NCBI GenBank assembly: GCA_030035585.1
Contig: CM057471.1
Coordinates: 67,170,319-67,234,318, forward strand
Reading direction: 5' to 3'
Length of the DNA stretch: 64,000 nucleotides
Source of the DNA: Dugong dugon
Taxonomy: Eukaryota; Chordata; Mammalia; Sirenia; Dugongidae
A program made the position numbers and the translations under genes. Numbering within the stretch: the stretch's first letter is position 1; each line of letters begins with the position of its first letter. Under the pieces are notes generated by a model. The model was not told the origin of the DNA and made no database searches. It saw only the letters and a list, made by a program, of their open reading frames with translations. This document shows, piece after piece, positions 48,667 to 58,970 of this stretch.

Positions 48667-50004
48667 TTTAAATTCACATGCAAAATGTAACAATCCTTGT
48701 TGGTTACCAGGGATGGGGGGGGGGGAATACTAAATAGGTAATAGGTAAGTGGTAACTTGGGTGAGAGGTGAGATAGTACATAGTACAGGGGAAACTAACA
48801 CAACCTGCACAAGGAAAGGTCATGGAGGCCCTATAGACACATCCAAACCCCCCGAGGGACTGAGTTGTTGGACGGAGGGCCCTGGGGACCATGATCTCGG
48901 GGAACATTTAGCTCAATTGGCATGACACTACTTATAAAGATAATGCTCTACATTCTACCTTGGTGAGTAGTGTCTGGGGTCTTAAAAGCCTATGAGTGGC
49001 CATCTAAGATACTCCACTGATCTCATCCCTTCGGGAACAAGGGAGAACGAAGAGAACAGGATACAAGGAAAAGACTAGCCCGAAGGACTAATGGTCCACA
49101 GCTACCAAGGCCTCCATGGGACTGAGTCCAGTACAGCTGGATGGTGCCCGGCTACCACCAATGACTCCTCTGACCAGGATCACAACAGAGGGTTCTGGGC
49201 AGAGCTGGAGAAGGATGTAGAGCAAAATTTTAACTCCCCCCCAAAAAAAGAAGACCAGATTTACTGGCCTAAAGAATACTAGAGAAACCTCAAGAGTGTG
49301 GCCCCCAGACACCCTTTCAGCTTAGAGGTGAAGTTACCTTCGAGGTTCGATGTTAAGCCTGGGAATGGACAGCCCAGTAAAACTAAATGGGACTAACGAG
49401 GTACAGGAGTCCGGTGACAAGGGCCAGAAGGCAGAGGGAGAGTAGGAAACTAATGATAAGGAACACAAATTGAATAAGGACACTGTCGATGTATTGTGAG
49501 ATTGTTGACCACTGCTATAGGGCAACATTTGTAGTAACTATTAAATGGGAGGCTGTTTTGTCCTGTAAGCCTTCATCTTGGGCGAGAATGGCAGCACAAT
49601 TGGAAGAGCATAGTCAATATCACTTAAATGTGTAAGTAAAAAAGTTTTGAAATGGTGTTTAAATAAAATAAAATAAAATAAAACAAATGAGACTAAAGAG
49701 GTACAATAGTCCACTGACAAGGTCCAGAAGACAGAAGGGGACAAGGAAGCCCCCTGGTGATAAGGAACACAAGGTGGAGTAAGGATATTCTTGATGTGCT
49801 GTGAGATTGTTAACCATTGTCATAGGGCAACATGTGTAGTAACTGTTAAATGAAAAACTATTTTGTTCTGTAAGCCTTCATCTTAAGTGAGAATAACAGC
49901 ACAGTTGGAAGAGTGTAGTCAGTGTCACTGAACTGTGAATGTAGAAATTTTTGAAACGGTGTATCTTTGGCCATCTGTAATTTTCATCAAAAAAAAAGGT
50001 TGAG
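48667..50004 (+). mobile_element. L1 B, 3'UTR-only insertion, first part
   Basis: A 5'-truncated L1 that starts just after the ORF2 end (equivalent to 57283 in L1 C) and carries only 3'UTR. It is nearly the same subfamily as L1 C, with the G-run at 48716-48726 and both tandem 3'UTR units (about 49380-49660 and 49683-49975) separated by an AAATA run. L1 C is inserted after aaaaaaaaaggttgag (49989-50004). B ends at 58828-58970. Confidence 0.9.
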
Positions 50005-50012
50005 GTCGGGGG

Positions 50013-50022
50013 CAAGATGGCG
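50013..50022 (+). promoter_or_regulatory. YY1-type motif at the L1 5' end
   Basis: CAAGATGGCG, 9 bases from the first base of L1 C. A CAAGATGGC motif close to the 5' end of human L1 binds YY1 and positions the transcription start. The same role here is inference. In L1 A the motif has decayed (gaacacggca), and in L1 D it reads caaaatggca. Confidence 0.6.
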
Positions 50023-50370
50023 CTCTAGGCAGAAACACCACGCCGTCCCTCCACAGCAAAGATCCGAAAAACTAAGCCTAACAGAGAATCAACAATCCTG
50101 AAACCCTAGAACACCAAATGAAGAGATAAAGAACTCAGCCAAACACCAAACGGAGTGAGAATACTAAAAGAGAACGGAGAGCGAGGAGAGACTCAGGCAG
50201 AGATTCCTTACCAGCTAATGCAGCGCGGATCCACCATCTTGGATTCCTATCGGAGACCAGCAAACGGGAGAGCAGCCTTGCAGAGCATCTGGTCGGAGAC
50301 AGAACGACCGGTAAACTGCGGTGCGCGCTCTCCCACCACCCACCCCTCTCCGCCTCAGCTGGGGATCCCC

Positions 50371-51270
50371 TGCTTTCCGTGGCCAGGGTCTCTGGGCTGG
50401 GGGGTGCTGGTGCTTGGATTCCGCGCGCCCAGGCTGGCGGCTTTCTGGGAGCCGTTTGCTGGCACCTAGCGAACCTTTTTCTGCCGCCTCCCCCTCCTTT
50501 TGCCTGGGTGCCTGGTTCCGAGTGCCGTCTCTGCTCTCTCCTGTGGGGCTGTAGGGCTGCGTGCGGGCGTGTGGCTGTTTCTAGGTCGGGGCTCTCGCGT
50601 GGGTGGGATCCCGGGGCCTTTGTTCATTCGCCCCTCTGCTTTCCGTGGCCAGAGTCCCTGAGCTGGGGGGCGCCGGTGCTTGGATTCCGCGCGCCCGGGC
50701 TGGAGGCTTTCTGGGAGCCATTTGCTGGCACCTAGCGAACCTTTTTCTGCCGCCTCCCCCTCCTTTTGCCTGGGTGCCTGGTTCCGAGTGCTGTCTCTGC
50801 TCTCTCCTGTGGGGCTGTAGGGCTGCGTGCGGGCGTGTGGCTGTTTCTAGGTCTGGGCTCCCGCGTGGGTGGGATCCCGGGGCCTTTGTTTGTTCGCCCC
50901 TCTGCTTTCCGTGGCCGGAGTCCCTGAGCTGGGGGGCGCCGGTGCTTGGATTCCGCGCGCCCGGGCGGGGGGCTTTCTGGGAGCCGTTTGCCGGCCGCTA
51001 GCGAGCCTTTTTCTGCCGCCTCCCCCTCCTTTTGCCTGGGTGCCTGGTTCCGAGTGCTGTCTCTGCTCTCTCCTGCGGGGCTGTAGGGCTGCGTTCAGGC
51101 GTGTGGCTGTTTCCAGGTCTGGGCTCCCGCGCGGGTGGGATCCTGGGGCCTTTGTTCGTTGGCCCCTCTGCTTCCCGTGGCCACGGTCACTTAACCCCGA
51201 GACTACCGGCTTCTTGGAATTCGCGCCCCTGAGTGGGGGCTCTCTGGGTCCCATTTGTAGGCACTGACTG
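50371..51270 (+). repeat. 266 bp CpG-rich monomers in the L1 5'UTR
   Basis: Three full units start at 50371, 50637 and 50903, each with tgctttccgtggcc, spaced exactly 266 bp. A fourth, diverged and partial unit begins at 51169. The units are GC- and CpG-rich (ccgcgcgcccgggc, gcgtgcgggcgtgtgg), unlike the A-rich body of the element. They probably form the internal promoter, as monomers do in rodent L1s. Because 266 is not a multiple of 3, the long frames read through here are by-products, each repeated at 266 bp offsets. Confidence 0.92.
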
Positions 51271-52018
51271 CTGGTGTTGCCCCTTTTTTTTTTTTCTCTC
51301 AATTTTATTTTTCTTCCTTTTTTGATTAGTTTTGTCATCTTTTACCTCTTTTTCTCTTTTGTCTTTCTTCATTGCTTAATTTCTTGTCTCTCTATCTCTT
51401 CCTTCTCTTTCTGATCCCTGAATTCCAGGCGATGTATGCCTCTGTACCTTCTGGCCAGGCTGAGCTGTGAAAATTGAGACCGACTCCCCCAGACCTCATA
51501 GCTGCATCGGTGGGATCCCTGGGAACTTTGCAGTTCTTTAACTTTTCTGATTTTTATTTGGTCATTCTTTCCTTTTCTTTCTCTTCCTCCTTCTGGTTTC
51601 CTCCATCCCATAGTCTCTCTTCTGTACATTCCAACGACAAGCTCCCCTAGCATTCTTTTATGTTTGTACACTTTTTGCTCCTCCTCCTCTCTCCTCTCTC
51701 CCATATCCAGCTTAGCTTCACACATAACCATCTTCCCGCTGCACCCTACCTACCTGCACCGTGCACTAGACATCACATCACCAAGCGGTGCAGGCACGCC
51801 CTATTGGAACCTGCCCAGCACTGACTACCGACCGTCCTGGTGGCTGCGGTGAGTGCCACAAGCAACCCATCCCAGTGGCTCCTCCTCAACTAGATTTGCC
51901 CAGCTGTACCACAAGAACGAAAAAAAAAAAAAATCTACAATCAATAAACGAGAGAAATATCTACTGAATGCCCCGAAAACAGCAAACAATATCAAAACAT
52001 TTACAAAAACAAGACAAG
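51271..52018 (+). promoter_or_regulatory. L1 C 5'UTR, part after the monomers
   Basis: Starts with a T-rich stretch (51283-51390), then a pyrimidine-rich part, and ends in the A-rich leader before ORF1. The last about 100 bp are conserved with L1 A. An in-frame ATG at 51968 lies upstream of the ORF1 start I prefer. Confidence 0.7.
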
Positions 52019-53017
52019 ATGGCTCCAATAGGCGTCCAAATTAAAACACCAGATAACTCTCCTGTGGAAGAAAATGCACTAGAAGTACCTGATACGGAAC
52101 TCAAATCACTAATACTCGGAATTTTCCAAGAACTGAGGCAAAAAGCTGACAAACATGAGGAAAAAATAGACAAATTTATGGAAAATACAGACAAAAAATT
52201 GGAAGAATTCAGGAAGATGATGCAAGAACAAAATGCCAAATTAAATTCACAACTCTAAATTATACAAAAACAACAATTAGAAATCCAAAAGATAAACAAC
52301 AAGATTTCAGAAATGGACGGTGTCATAGAAGGGCTGAGAAGTAGATTTGAAACCATGGAAGACAGGATCAGTGGAACTGAAGACAAACACTTGGATACAA
52401 CTCTGTTTCAGGAAAACTCAGAAAAAAGAACAAAGAAAAACGAAGAGACCCTGAGAGTTATGTGGGACACAATTAAAAGCAAAAACTTACGAGTGATTGG
52501 CATACCAGAACAGGGGGAGAAAACAGAAAACACAGAGAGGATCATTGAGGAACTGCTGACAGAAAACTTTCCCAATATCATGAAAGATGAAAAGCTGGTC
52601 ATCGAAGAAGCTCAACGAACCCCATATAGAAGAGACCCCAAAAGAAAATCACCAAGACATATCATATTCACACTCACTAAAACTAAAGACAAACAAAGAA
52701 TCCTGAGAGCAGCTCGTGAAAAACAAGAAGTCACATACAGAGGAGAAACAATAAGACTAAGCTCAGATTATTCAGCAGAAACCATGCAGGCAAGAAGGCA
52801 ATGGGATGACATATATAAAATCTTGAAAGAAAAAAATTGTCAGCCAAGAATAATATATCCTGCAAAACTCTCATTCAGATTTGATGGTGAAATTAGGTCA
52901 TTTCCAGATAAACAGAAACTAAAGGAATATGCAAAAGTCAAACCAAACTTACAAGAATTATTAAAGGGAGTTCTTCGATCTGAGGACAAACAGCTTCAGC
53001 CCTCAGGCAGGACCTAG
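52019..53017 (+). pseudogene. L1 C ORF1 (RNA-binding chaperone) with one in-frame TAA
   Basis: L1 ORF1p forms trimers through a coiled coil, binds L1 RNA and is required for retrotransposition. The start at 52019 (MAPIGVQIKTPD) gives 332 sense codons, close to the 338 of human ORF1p; an ATG at 51968 would add 17. Codons 1-79 are the N-terminus and the first part of the coiled coil. TAA at 52256-52258 is codon 80. The same frame continues at once (IIQKQQLEIQKINNK). The RRM, with LRVIGIPE, lies around codons 156-200, and the C-terminal domain, with SPRHIIFTLTKTK and RLSSDYSAETMQARR, follows to TAG at 53015. An in-frame ATG at 52313 could start a 234-residue second part. No other defect is visible. 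Confidence 0.9.
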
Positions 53018-53448
53018 GACCTAGGACGCAGGTTAACATGAACCAGATACCATTCTAGGAACTGAACTACAGACGACTTTCCAAAAACAAAAGATATACA
53101 ACAGGGAATCAGAGAAATCAATCAAAGGATGACAACAACATCAAAACAATGAAAGAGGGAACAAACGGCATAGGTATAGAACCTTCTAAAGGAGAAGAAG
53201 GCAAGGCGATACCAAGTAACGGTAGACTGCTTCAAAATTATAAAGATAAGGGTAAAATTCATGGTAACCACAAAAAAAGTTAACAAACCAACTCATAAAA
53301 ATAAAGACGAAAAACATAAAGTCTTAACAAAACCAAAACCTACAAAAACAAAAGAAATGAACAGAAAATCCACAAACAAAAGGAACTCAGCACAAGAGAG
53401 TAAGAAGAACAAAGAAAACTTCAGCATCACAAAAAAAAGCACTACAAA
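53018..53448 (+). other. Inter-ORF spacer of L1 C
   Basis: 431 bp between ORF1 and ORF2, far longer than the 63 bp of human L1. A-rich. The second half is open in one frame (see the next entry). Confidence 0.8.
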
Positions 53449-53452
53449 ATGA
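53261..53452 (+). CDS. Small Lys-rich frame between L1 ORF1 and ORF2 (unproven)
   Basis: 63 codons starting with ATG at 53261, rich in Lys, Thr and Asn, with no recognised domain. The stop TGA overlaps the ORF2 start as ATGA (53449-53452), an arrangement that could allow termination-reinitiation. In L1 A the homologous region (about 60200-60397) is also open to the same ATGA, with a length difference of 6 bp. The ATG is replaced by AAG there, so the start is not conserved. The overlap follows automatically from ORF2 starting ATGAC. It may simply be an A-rich stretch without stops. Confidence 0.3.
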   Translation: MVTTKKVNKPTHKNKDEKHKVLTKPKPTKTKEMNRKSTNKRNSAQESKKNKENFSITKKSTTK

Positions 53453-56400
53453 CAGCAACAAATTCACATCTATCAATAATTACACTGAACGTAAATGGAC
53501 TCAATGCACCCATAAAGCGACAGAGAGTGGCAGAATGGATAAGAAAACAGGATCCATCTATTTGCTGTCTACAAGAGACACACCTTAGAAACAAAGATGT
53601 GAATTTATTAAAAATCAAAGGTTGGAAAAAAATATATCAAGCTAACAACTACCAAAAAAGAGCAGGAGTGGCAATTCTAATCTCAGATAAAATACACTTT
53701 AAAACAAAATCTACCATAAAAGACAAAGAAGGACACTATATAATGATTAAGGGGATGATCCATCATGAAGACATAACCATAATAAATATCTATGCACCCA
53801 ATGACAGGGCTCCAAAATACATAAAAAAAACTCTAACAGCACTGAAAAGAGAAATTGACAGTTCCACAATAATAGTAGGAGACTTCAACACACCACTCTC
53901 AGTAAAGGACAGAACAACTAAAAAGAAACTCAGCAAAGATACAGAAGACCTAAAGGACACAATCAGCCAACTGGACCTCATAGACATATATAGAACAATC
54001 CATCCAACCGCTGCGAAGTACACATTCTTTTCCAATGCACATGGAACGTTCTCCAGAATAGACCACATCTTAGGCCACAGAGCAATCCTCAACAAGATCC
54101 AAAATGCTGAGATAATTCACAGTATCTTCTCTGACCACAATGCCATCAAGGTAGAAATTAACACTAGAAAGAGCAAGGAAAAAAAATCAAACACATGGAA
54201 ACTGAATAATAATCTGCTTACACATCAATGGGTAATAGAAGAAATCAGAGATGGAATTAAAAAATTCCTAGAATCAAATGAAAATGAAAACACATCATAC
54301 CAAAACCTTTGGGACACAGCAAAGGCAGTCCTCAGAGGACAATTTATAGCAATAGATGCACATATCAAAAAAGAAGAAAGGGACAAAATCAAAACATTAA
54401 CTACAGAACTCAAACAAATAGAAAGAGAACAACAAAAAAAGCCTACAACCACCGGAAGAAAGGAAATAGTAAAGATCAGAGCAGAAATCAATGAAATAGA
54501 GAACAGAAAAACAATAGAAAGAATCAACAAAACCAAAAGTTGGTTCTTTGAAAGAATCAACAAAATCGACAAACCACTGGCCAGACTGACAAAAGAAAAA
54601 CAGCAGAGGGCACAAATAACCCAAATAAGAAATGAAATGGGGGACATTACAACAGACCCAACTGAAATAAAAAGGATTATAACAGAATATTATGAAAAAC
54701 TATATTCCAACAAATTTGAAAACCTAGAGGAAATGGATAAATTTCTAGAAACATACGGCCTACCCAAACTACAACAAAGTGATATTGAAAATCTGAACAG
54801 ACCCATAACAAGAGAAGAGATTGAAAAGGTAATAAAAAAACTCCCAACCAAAAAAAGCCCTGGCCCAGATGGCTTCACTGGAGAATTCTACAAAACATTT
54901 ACAGAAGAGCTCGTACCAGTTCTACTCAAGTTATTTCAGAGCATAGAAGAGGAAGCAACACTTCCAAATTCATTCTATGAAGCCAGCATAACGCTGATAC
55001 CAAAACCAGGCAAAGACATCACAAAAAAAGAAAATTACAGACCAATATCTCTCATGAATATAGATGCAAAAATTCTGAACAAAATTCTAGCCAATAGAAT
55101 TCAGTATCATATCAAAAAAATAATACACCACGACCAAGTAGGATTCATACCAGGTATGCAAGGATGGTTTAACATTAGAAAATCCATCAACGTAATCCAC
55201 CACATAAATAAAAGGAAAGAAAAAACTCACATGATTATCTCAATTGATGCAGAAAAGGCATTTGACAAAGTCCAACACCCATTCCTGATAAAAGCTCTCA
55301 ATAAAATAGGTATAGAAGGGAAATTTCTCAACATCATAAAGGGCATCTATGCAAAACCAACAGCCAACATCATTCTTAATGGAGAAAGGCTGAAAACATT
55401 CCCCCTGAAAACAGGAACAAGACAAGGATGCCCTTTATCACCACTCCTATTTAACATTGTGCTGGAAGTTCTAGCTAGAGCAGTAAGGCAAGAGAAAGAA
55501 ATAAAGGGCATCCAAATTGGTAATGAAGAAGTTAAACTCTCCCTGTTTGCAGATGATATGATACTATACATAGAAAACGCTAAAGACTCCACGAGAAATT
55601 TACTGGAAGTAATAGAAAGATTCAGCAGAGTAGCAGGATACAAGATAAACATTCAAAAATCAGTTGGATTCCTATACACCGGTAAAGAGAACGATGAAAA
55701 GGAGATCAGGAAATCAATACCATTTTCAATAGCCCCTAAAACGATAAAATACTTAGGAATAAATCTGACCAGGAATATAAAAGACCTATACAAAGAAAAC
55801 TACAAAACACTGCTGCATGAAACCCAAAGGGATCTACATAAATGGAAAAACATACCATGCTCATGGATAGGCAGACTCAACATTGTGAAAATGGCAATTC
55901 TACCTAAAGCAATCTACAAATACAATGCAATTCCGATACAAATACCAACAACATTCTTCAAAGAGATGGAAAAACTAATTATTAACTTTCTATGGAAAGG
56001 GAAGAAACCTCGAATAAGTAAAGCACTACTGAAGAAGAAGAATAAAGTTGGAGGACTCACACTACCTGACTTGAGAACCTACTATACAGCTACAGTACTC
56101 AAAACAGCCTGGTACTGGTACAACAACAGAGACATTGACCAATGGAACAGAATTGAGAACTCAGATGTAAATCCATCCACCTACGGTCACCTGATTTTTG
56201 ACAAGGGCCCAAAATACATCCAATGGGGAAAAGACAGTCTTTTTAACAAATGGTGCTGGCAAAACTGGATATCCATTTGTAGAAAAATGAAACAGGACCC
56301 ATACCTCACACCATATACAAAAACTACTTCAAAATGGATCAAAGATCTGAATATAAAGCCTCAAACTATAAAATTCATAGAAGAAAAAATAGGACCAACA

Positions 56401-57270
56401 CTTCAGGCCTTAATACATGGCATTAACAGGATACAAACCATAAACATCAACACAAAAAACCCAACAGATAAACTAGATAATTGGGATCTTCTAAAAATCA
56501 AACATCTATGCTCTTCAAAAGATTTCACCAAAAGAGTTAAAAGAGAACCTACAGACTGGGAAAAAATTTTTGGACAGTACAAGTCAGACAAAGGTCTAAT
56601 CTCCATAATCTACAAGAAAATCCAACACCTCTACAACAAAAAGACAACCAATCCTATCAAAAAATGGGCAAAGGAAATGAACAGACACTTCACCAAGGAA
56701 GACATTCAAATGGCCAACAGACACATGAGGAAATGCTCGCGATCACTAGCCATTAGAGAAATGCAAATTAAAACCACAATGAGATACCATCTCACCCCGG
56801 CATTACTGGCACGAATCAAAAACACTGGAAATAACAAATGTTGGAGGGGCTGCGGGGAGACGGGAACTCTTATACACTGCTGGTGGGAATGCAAAATGAT
56901 ACAGCCATTTTGGAAAATGATATGGCGTTTCCTCAGAAAGCTAGAAATAGACATACCATTCGATCCAGCAATCCCACTCCTAGGAATATATCCTAGAGAA
57001 ATAAGAGTCATCACTCGAATAGACATATGCACACCTATGTTCATGGCAGCATTATTCACAATAGCAAAACGATGGAAACAACCTCGATGCCCATCAACAG
57101 ACGAATGGATACACAAACTATGGTACATACACACAATGGAGTACTATGCAATGAGAAAGAACAATGAATTGGTGAACCATCTCATAACATGGATGAAACT
57201 GGAGGACATCATGCTGAGTGAAATAAGTCAATCACAAAAGGACAAATATTGTATGAGACCTCTATTGTAA
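53449..57270 (+). CDS. L1 ORF2p: endonuclease and reverse transcriptase, intact
   Basis: 1273 residues, uninterrupted (human ORF2p has 1275). It nicks target DNA and copies L1 RNA at the nick. The AP-like endonuclease is at residues 1-239, with N14, E43, Y115, D145, N147, T192, D205, S228 and H230 in place at the same numbers as in human. The RT domain spans about 450-780, with FADD at 700-703 (55546-55557), the catalytic Asp pair being 702 and 703. The fingers have [26 protein letters not shown] lies before the active site. The C-terminal Cys-rich segment is C1131-X3-C1135-X7-H1143-X4-C1148. ATG at 53449 is chosen because the endonuclease starts there. No missing catalytic residue was found, so enzymatic competence is plausible but untested. 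Confidence 0.97.
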   Translation: MTATNSHLSIITLNVNGLNAPIKRQRVAEWIRKQDPSICCLQETHLRNKDVNLLKIKGWKKIYQANNYQKRAGVAILISDKIHFKTKSTIKDKEGHYIMIKGMIHHEDITIINIYAPNDRAPKYIKKTLTALKREIDSSTIIVGDFNTPLSVKDRTTKKKLSKDTEDLKDTISQLDLIDIYRTIHPTAAKYTFFSNAHGTFSRIDHILGHRAILNKIQNAEIIHSIFSDHNAIKVEINTRKSKEKKSNTWKLNNNLLTHQWVIEEIRDGIKKFLESNENENTSYQNLWDTAKAVLRGQFIAIDAHIKKEERDKIKTLTTELKQIEREQQKKPTTTGRKEIVKIRAEINEIENRKTIERINKTKSWFFERINKIDKPLARLTKEKQQRAQITQIRNEMGDITTDPTEIKRIITEYYEKLYSNKFENLEEMDKFLETYGLPKLQQSDIENLNRPITREEIEKVIKKLPTKKSPGPDGFTGEFYKTFTEELVPVLLKLFQSIEEEATLPNSFYEASITLIPKPGKDITKKENYRPISLMNIDAKILNKILANRIQYHIKKIIHHDQVGFIPGMQGWFNIRKSINVIHHINKRKEKTHMIISIDAEKAFDKVQHPFLIKALNKIGIEGKFLNIIKGIYAKPTANIILNGERLKTFPLKTGTRQGCPLSPLLFNIVLEVLARAVRQEKEIKGIQIGNEEVKLSLFADDMILYIENAKDSTRNLLEVIERFSRVAGYKINIQKSVGFLYTGKENDEKEIRKSIPFSIAPKTIKYLGINLTRNIKDLYKENYKTLLHETQRDLHKWKNIPCSWIGRLNIVKMAILPKAIYKYNAIPIQIPTTFFKEMEKLIINFLWKGKKPRISKALLKKKNKVGGLTLPDLRTYYTATVLKTAWYWYNNRDIDQWNRIENSDVNPSTYGHLIFDKGPKYIQWGKDSLFNKWCWQNWISICRKMKQDPYLTPYTKTTSKWIKDLNIKPQTIKFIEEKIGPTLQALIHGINRIQTININTKNPTDKLDNWDLLKIKHLCSSKDFTKRVKREPTDWEKIFGQYKSDKGLISIIYKKIQHLYNKKTTNPIKKWAKEMNRHFTKEDIQMANRHMRKCSRSLAIREMQIKTTMRYHLTPALLARIKNTGNNKCWRGCGETGTLIHCWWECKMIQPFWKMIWRFLRKLEIDIPFDPAIPLLGIYPREIRVITRIDICTPMFMAALFTIAKRWKQPRCPSTDEWIHKLWYIHTMEYYAMRKNNELVNHLITWMKLEDIMLSEISQSQKDKYCMRPLL

Positions 57271-58811
57271 AAACCCATGAAAAAATTCACATGCAAAATG
57301 TAACAATCCTTGTTGGTTACCAGGGATGGGAGGGGGGGGGGATACTAAATAGGTAATAGGTAAGTGGTAACTTGGGTGAGAGATGAGATAGTACATAGTA
57401 CAGCGGAAACTAACACAACCTGCACAAGGAAAGGTCATGAAGGCCCTATAGACACATCCAAACCCCCCGAGGGACTGAGTTGTTGGACGGAGGGCTCTGG
57501 GGACCATGATCTCGGGGAACATCTAGCTCAATTGGCATGACACTACTTATAAAGATAATGCTCTACATTCTACCTTGGTGAGTAGTGTCTGGGGTCTTAA
57601 AAGCCTATGAGCGGCCATCTAAGATACTCCACTGATCTCATCCCTTCGGGAACAAGGGAGAACGAAGAGAACAGGATACAAGGAAAAGATTAGTCCGAAG
57701 GACTAATGGTCCACAGCTACCAAGGCCTCCACGGGACTGATCCCAGTACAGCTGGATGGTGCCCGGCTACCACCAATGACTCCTTTGACCAGGATCACAA
57801 CAGAGGGTTCTGGGCAGAGCTGGAGTAGGATGTAGAGCATAATTTTAACTCCAAAGAAAAAAAAAAAAAAAAAGAAGACCAGATATACTGGCCTAAAGAA
57901 TACTAGAGAAACCTCGAGAGTGTGGCCCCCAGACACCGTTTCAGCTCAGAGGGGAAGTTACCTTCAAGGTTCGATGTTAAGCCTGGGAATGGACACCCCA
58001 GTAAAACTAAATGGGACTAACGATGTACAGGAGTCCGGTGACAAGGGCCAGAAGGCAGAGGGAGAGTAGGAAACTGATGATAAGGAACACAAATTGAATA
58101 AGGACACTGTCGATGTATTGTGAGATTGTTGACCACTGCTATGGGGCAACATTTGTAGTAACTATTAAATGGGAGGCTGTTTTGTCCTGTAAGCCTTCAT
58201 CTTGGGCGAGAATGGCAGCACAATTGGAAGAGCATAGTCAATATCACTTAAATGTGTAAGTAAAAAGTTTTGAAATGGTGTTTAAATAAAATAAAAATAA
58301 ATAAATAAATAAACAAACAAAGGAGACTAAAGAGGTACAATAGTCCACTGACAAGGTCCAGAAGACAGAAGGGGACAAGGAAGCCCCCTGGTGATAGGGA
58401 ACACAAGGTGGAGTAAGGATATTCTTGATGTGCTGTGAGATTGTTAACCACTGTCATAGGGCAACATGTGTAGTAACTGTTAAATGAAAAACTATTTTGT
58501 TCTGTAAGCCTTCATCTTAAGTGAGAATAACAGCACAGTTGGAAGAGCGTAGTCAATGTCACTGAACTGTGAATGTAGAAAATTTTGAAACGGTGTATCT
58601 TTGGCCATCTGTAATTTTCATCAAAAAAAAAGGTTGAGAATTTAGAGGCTTAATACGTTGTGGGGTTGTTAACCAATGTCAAAAAAAACAACATGTGTAC
58701 TACTATTTCATGAGAAACTATTTGTTCTGTAAGCTTTCACCTGAAGTACAATAAAATATATATAAAAAAAATAATAAAAAATAAAAAATAAAAAAAAATA
58801 AAAAAAAATAA
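57271..58811 (+). other. L1 C 3'UTR with tandem duplication
   Basis: A G-run at about 57329-57342 corresponds to the G-rich tract found in L1 3'UTRs. Two tandem units follow, at about 58006-58285 and 58313-58610 (each running from a 'gactaa-g' start through 'agggcaacat' to 'gaa-ggtgt'), separated by AAAT repeats (about 58283-58320). A shorter, more diverged third copy of the unit's second half lies at about 58655-58755. L1 D, L1 E and the L1 at 650 have only one full unit plus the short one. Confidence 0.85.
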
Positions 58812-58827
58812 AAAAAAAAAGGTTGAG

Positions 58828-58970
58828 AATTTAGAGGCTTAATACGTTGTGGGGTTGTTAACCAATGTCATAGAACAACATGTGTACTACTATTTCATGA
58901 GAAACTATTTGCTCTGTAAGCTTTCACCTGAAGTACAATAAAATATATTAAAAAAAAAAAAAAAAAAAAA
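58828..58970 (+). mobile_element. L1 B, second part (3' end and A-tail)
   Basis: Continues L1 B from 50004 after the insertion of L1 C and ends with an A-run of 21 (58950-58970). The next base returns to L1 A. Confidence 0.9.

Larger units (their letters stand above)
50005..58811 (+). mobile_element. L1 C, full-length young L1
   Basis: Complete L1 of about 8.8 kb: 5'UTR 50005-52018, ORF1 52019-53017, spacer 53018-53448, ORF2 53449-57270, 3'UTR and A-rich tail 57271-58811. Flanked by a 16 bp duplication aaaaaaaaaggttgag (49989-50004 and 58812-58827), an A-rich site as expected for L1 endonuclease. It lies inside the 3'UTR of L1 B. Its ORF2 is uninterrupted, so it is the youngest element here. 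The only defect I see is a TAA within ORF1. The tail is A-rich with interspersed T (58760-58820). Confidence 0.95.

Noticed and set aside
50379..51267. Three long overlapping plus-strand frames (118-132 codons) rich in Pro, Gly and Trp, and a 163-codon minus-strand frame
   Set aside because: They lie in the 266 bp CpG-rich monomers of the L1 5'UTR and repeat with the same 266 bp offset; high GC explains the lack of stops.
54225..54647. Hydrophobic minus-strand frame of 140 codons resembling a membrane protein, also at 35939
   Set aside because: Antisense of the Lys/Ile/Asn-rich ORF2 segment; the hydrophobic look comes from the reverse complement of AAA/ATA-rich codons.
58755..58822. Possible separate microsatellite locus of A and T
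   Set aside because: It is the 3' tail of L1 C at the junction with its target duplication.
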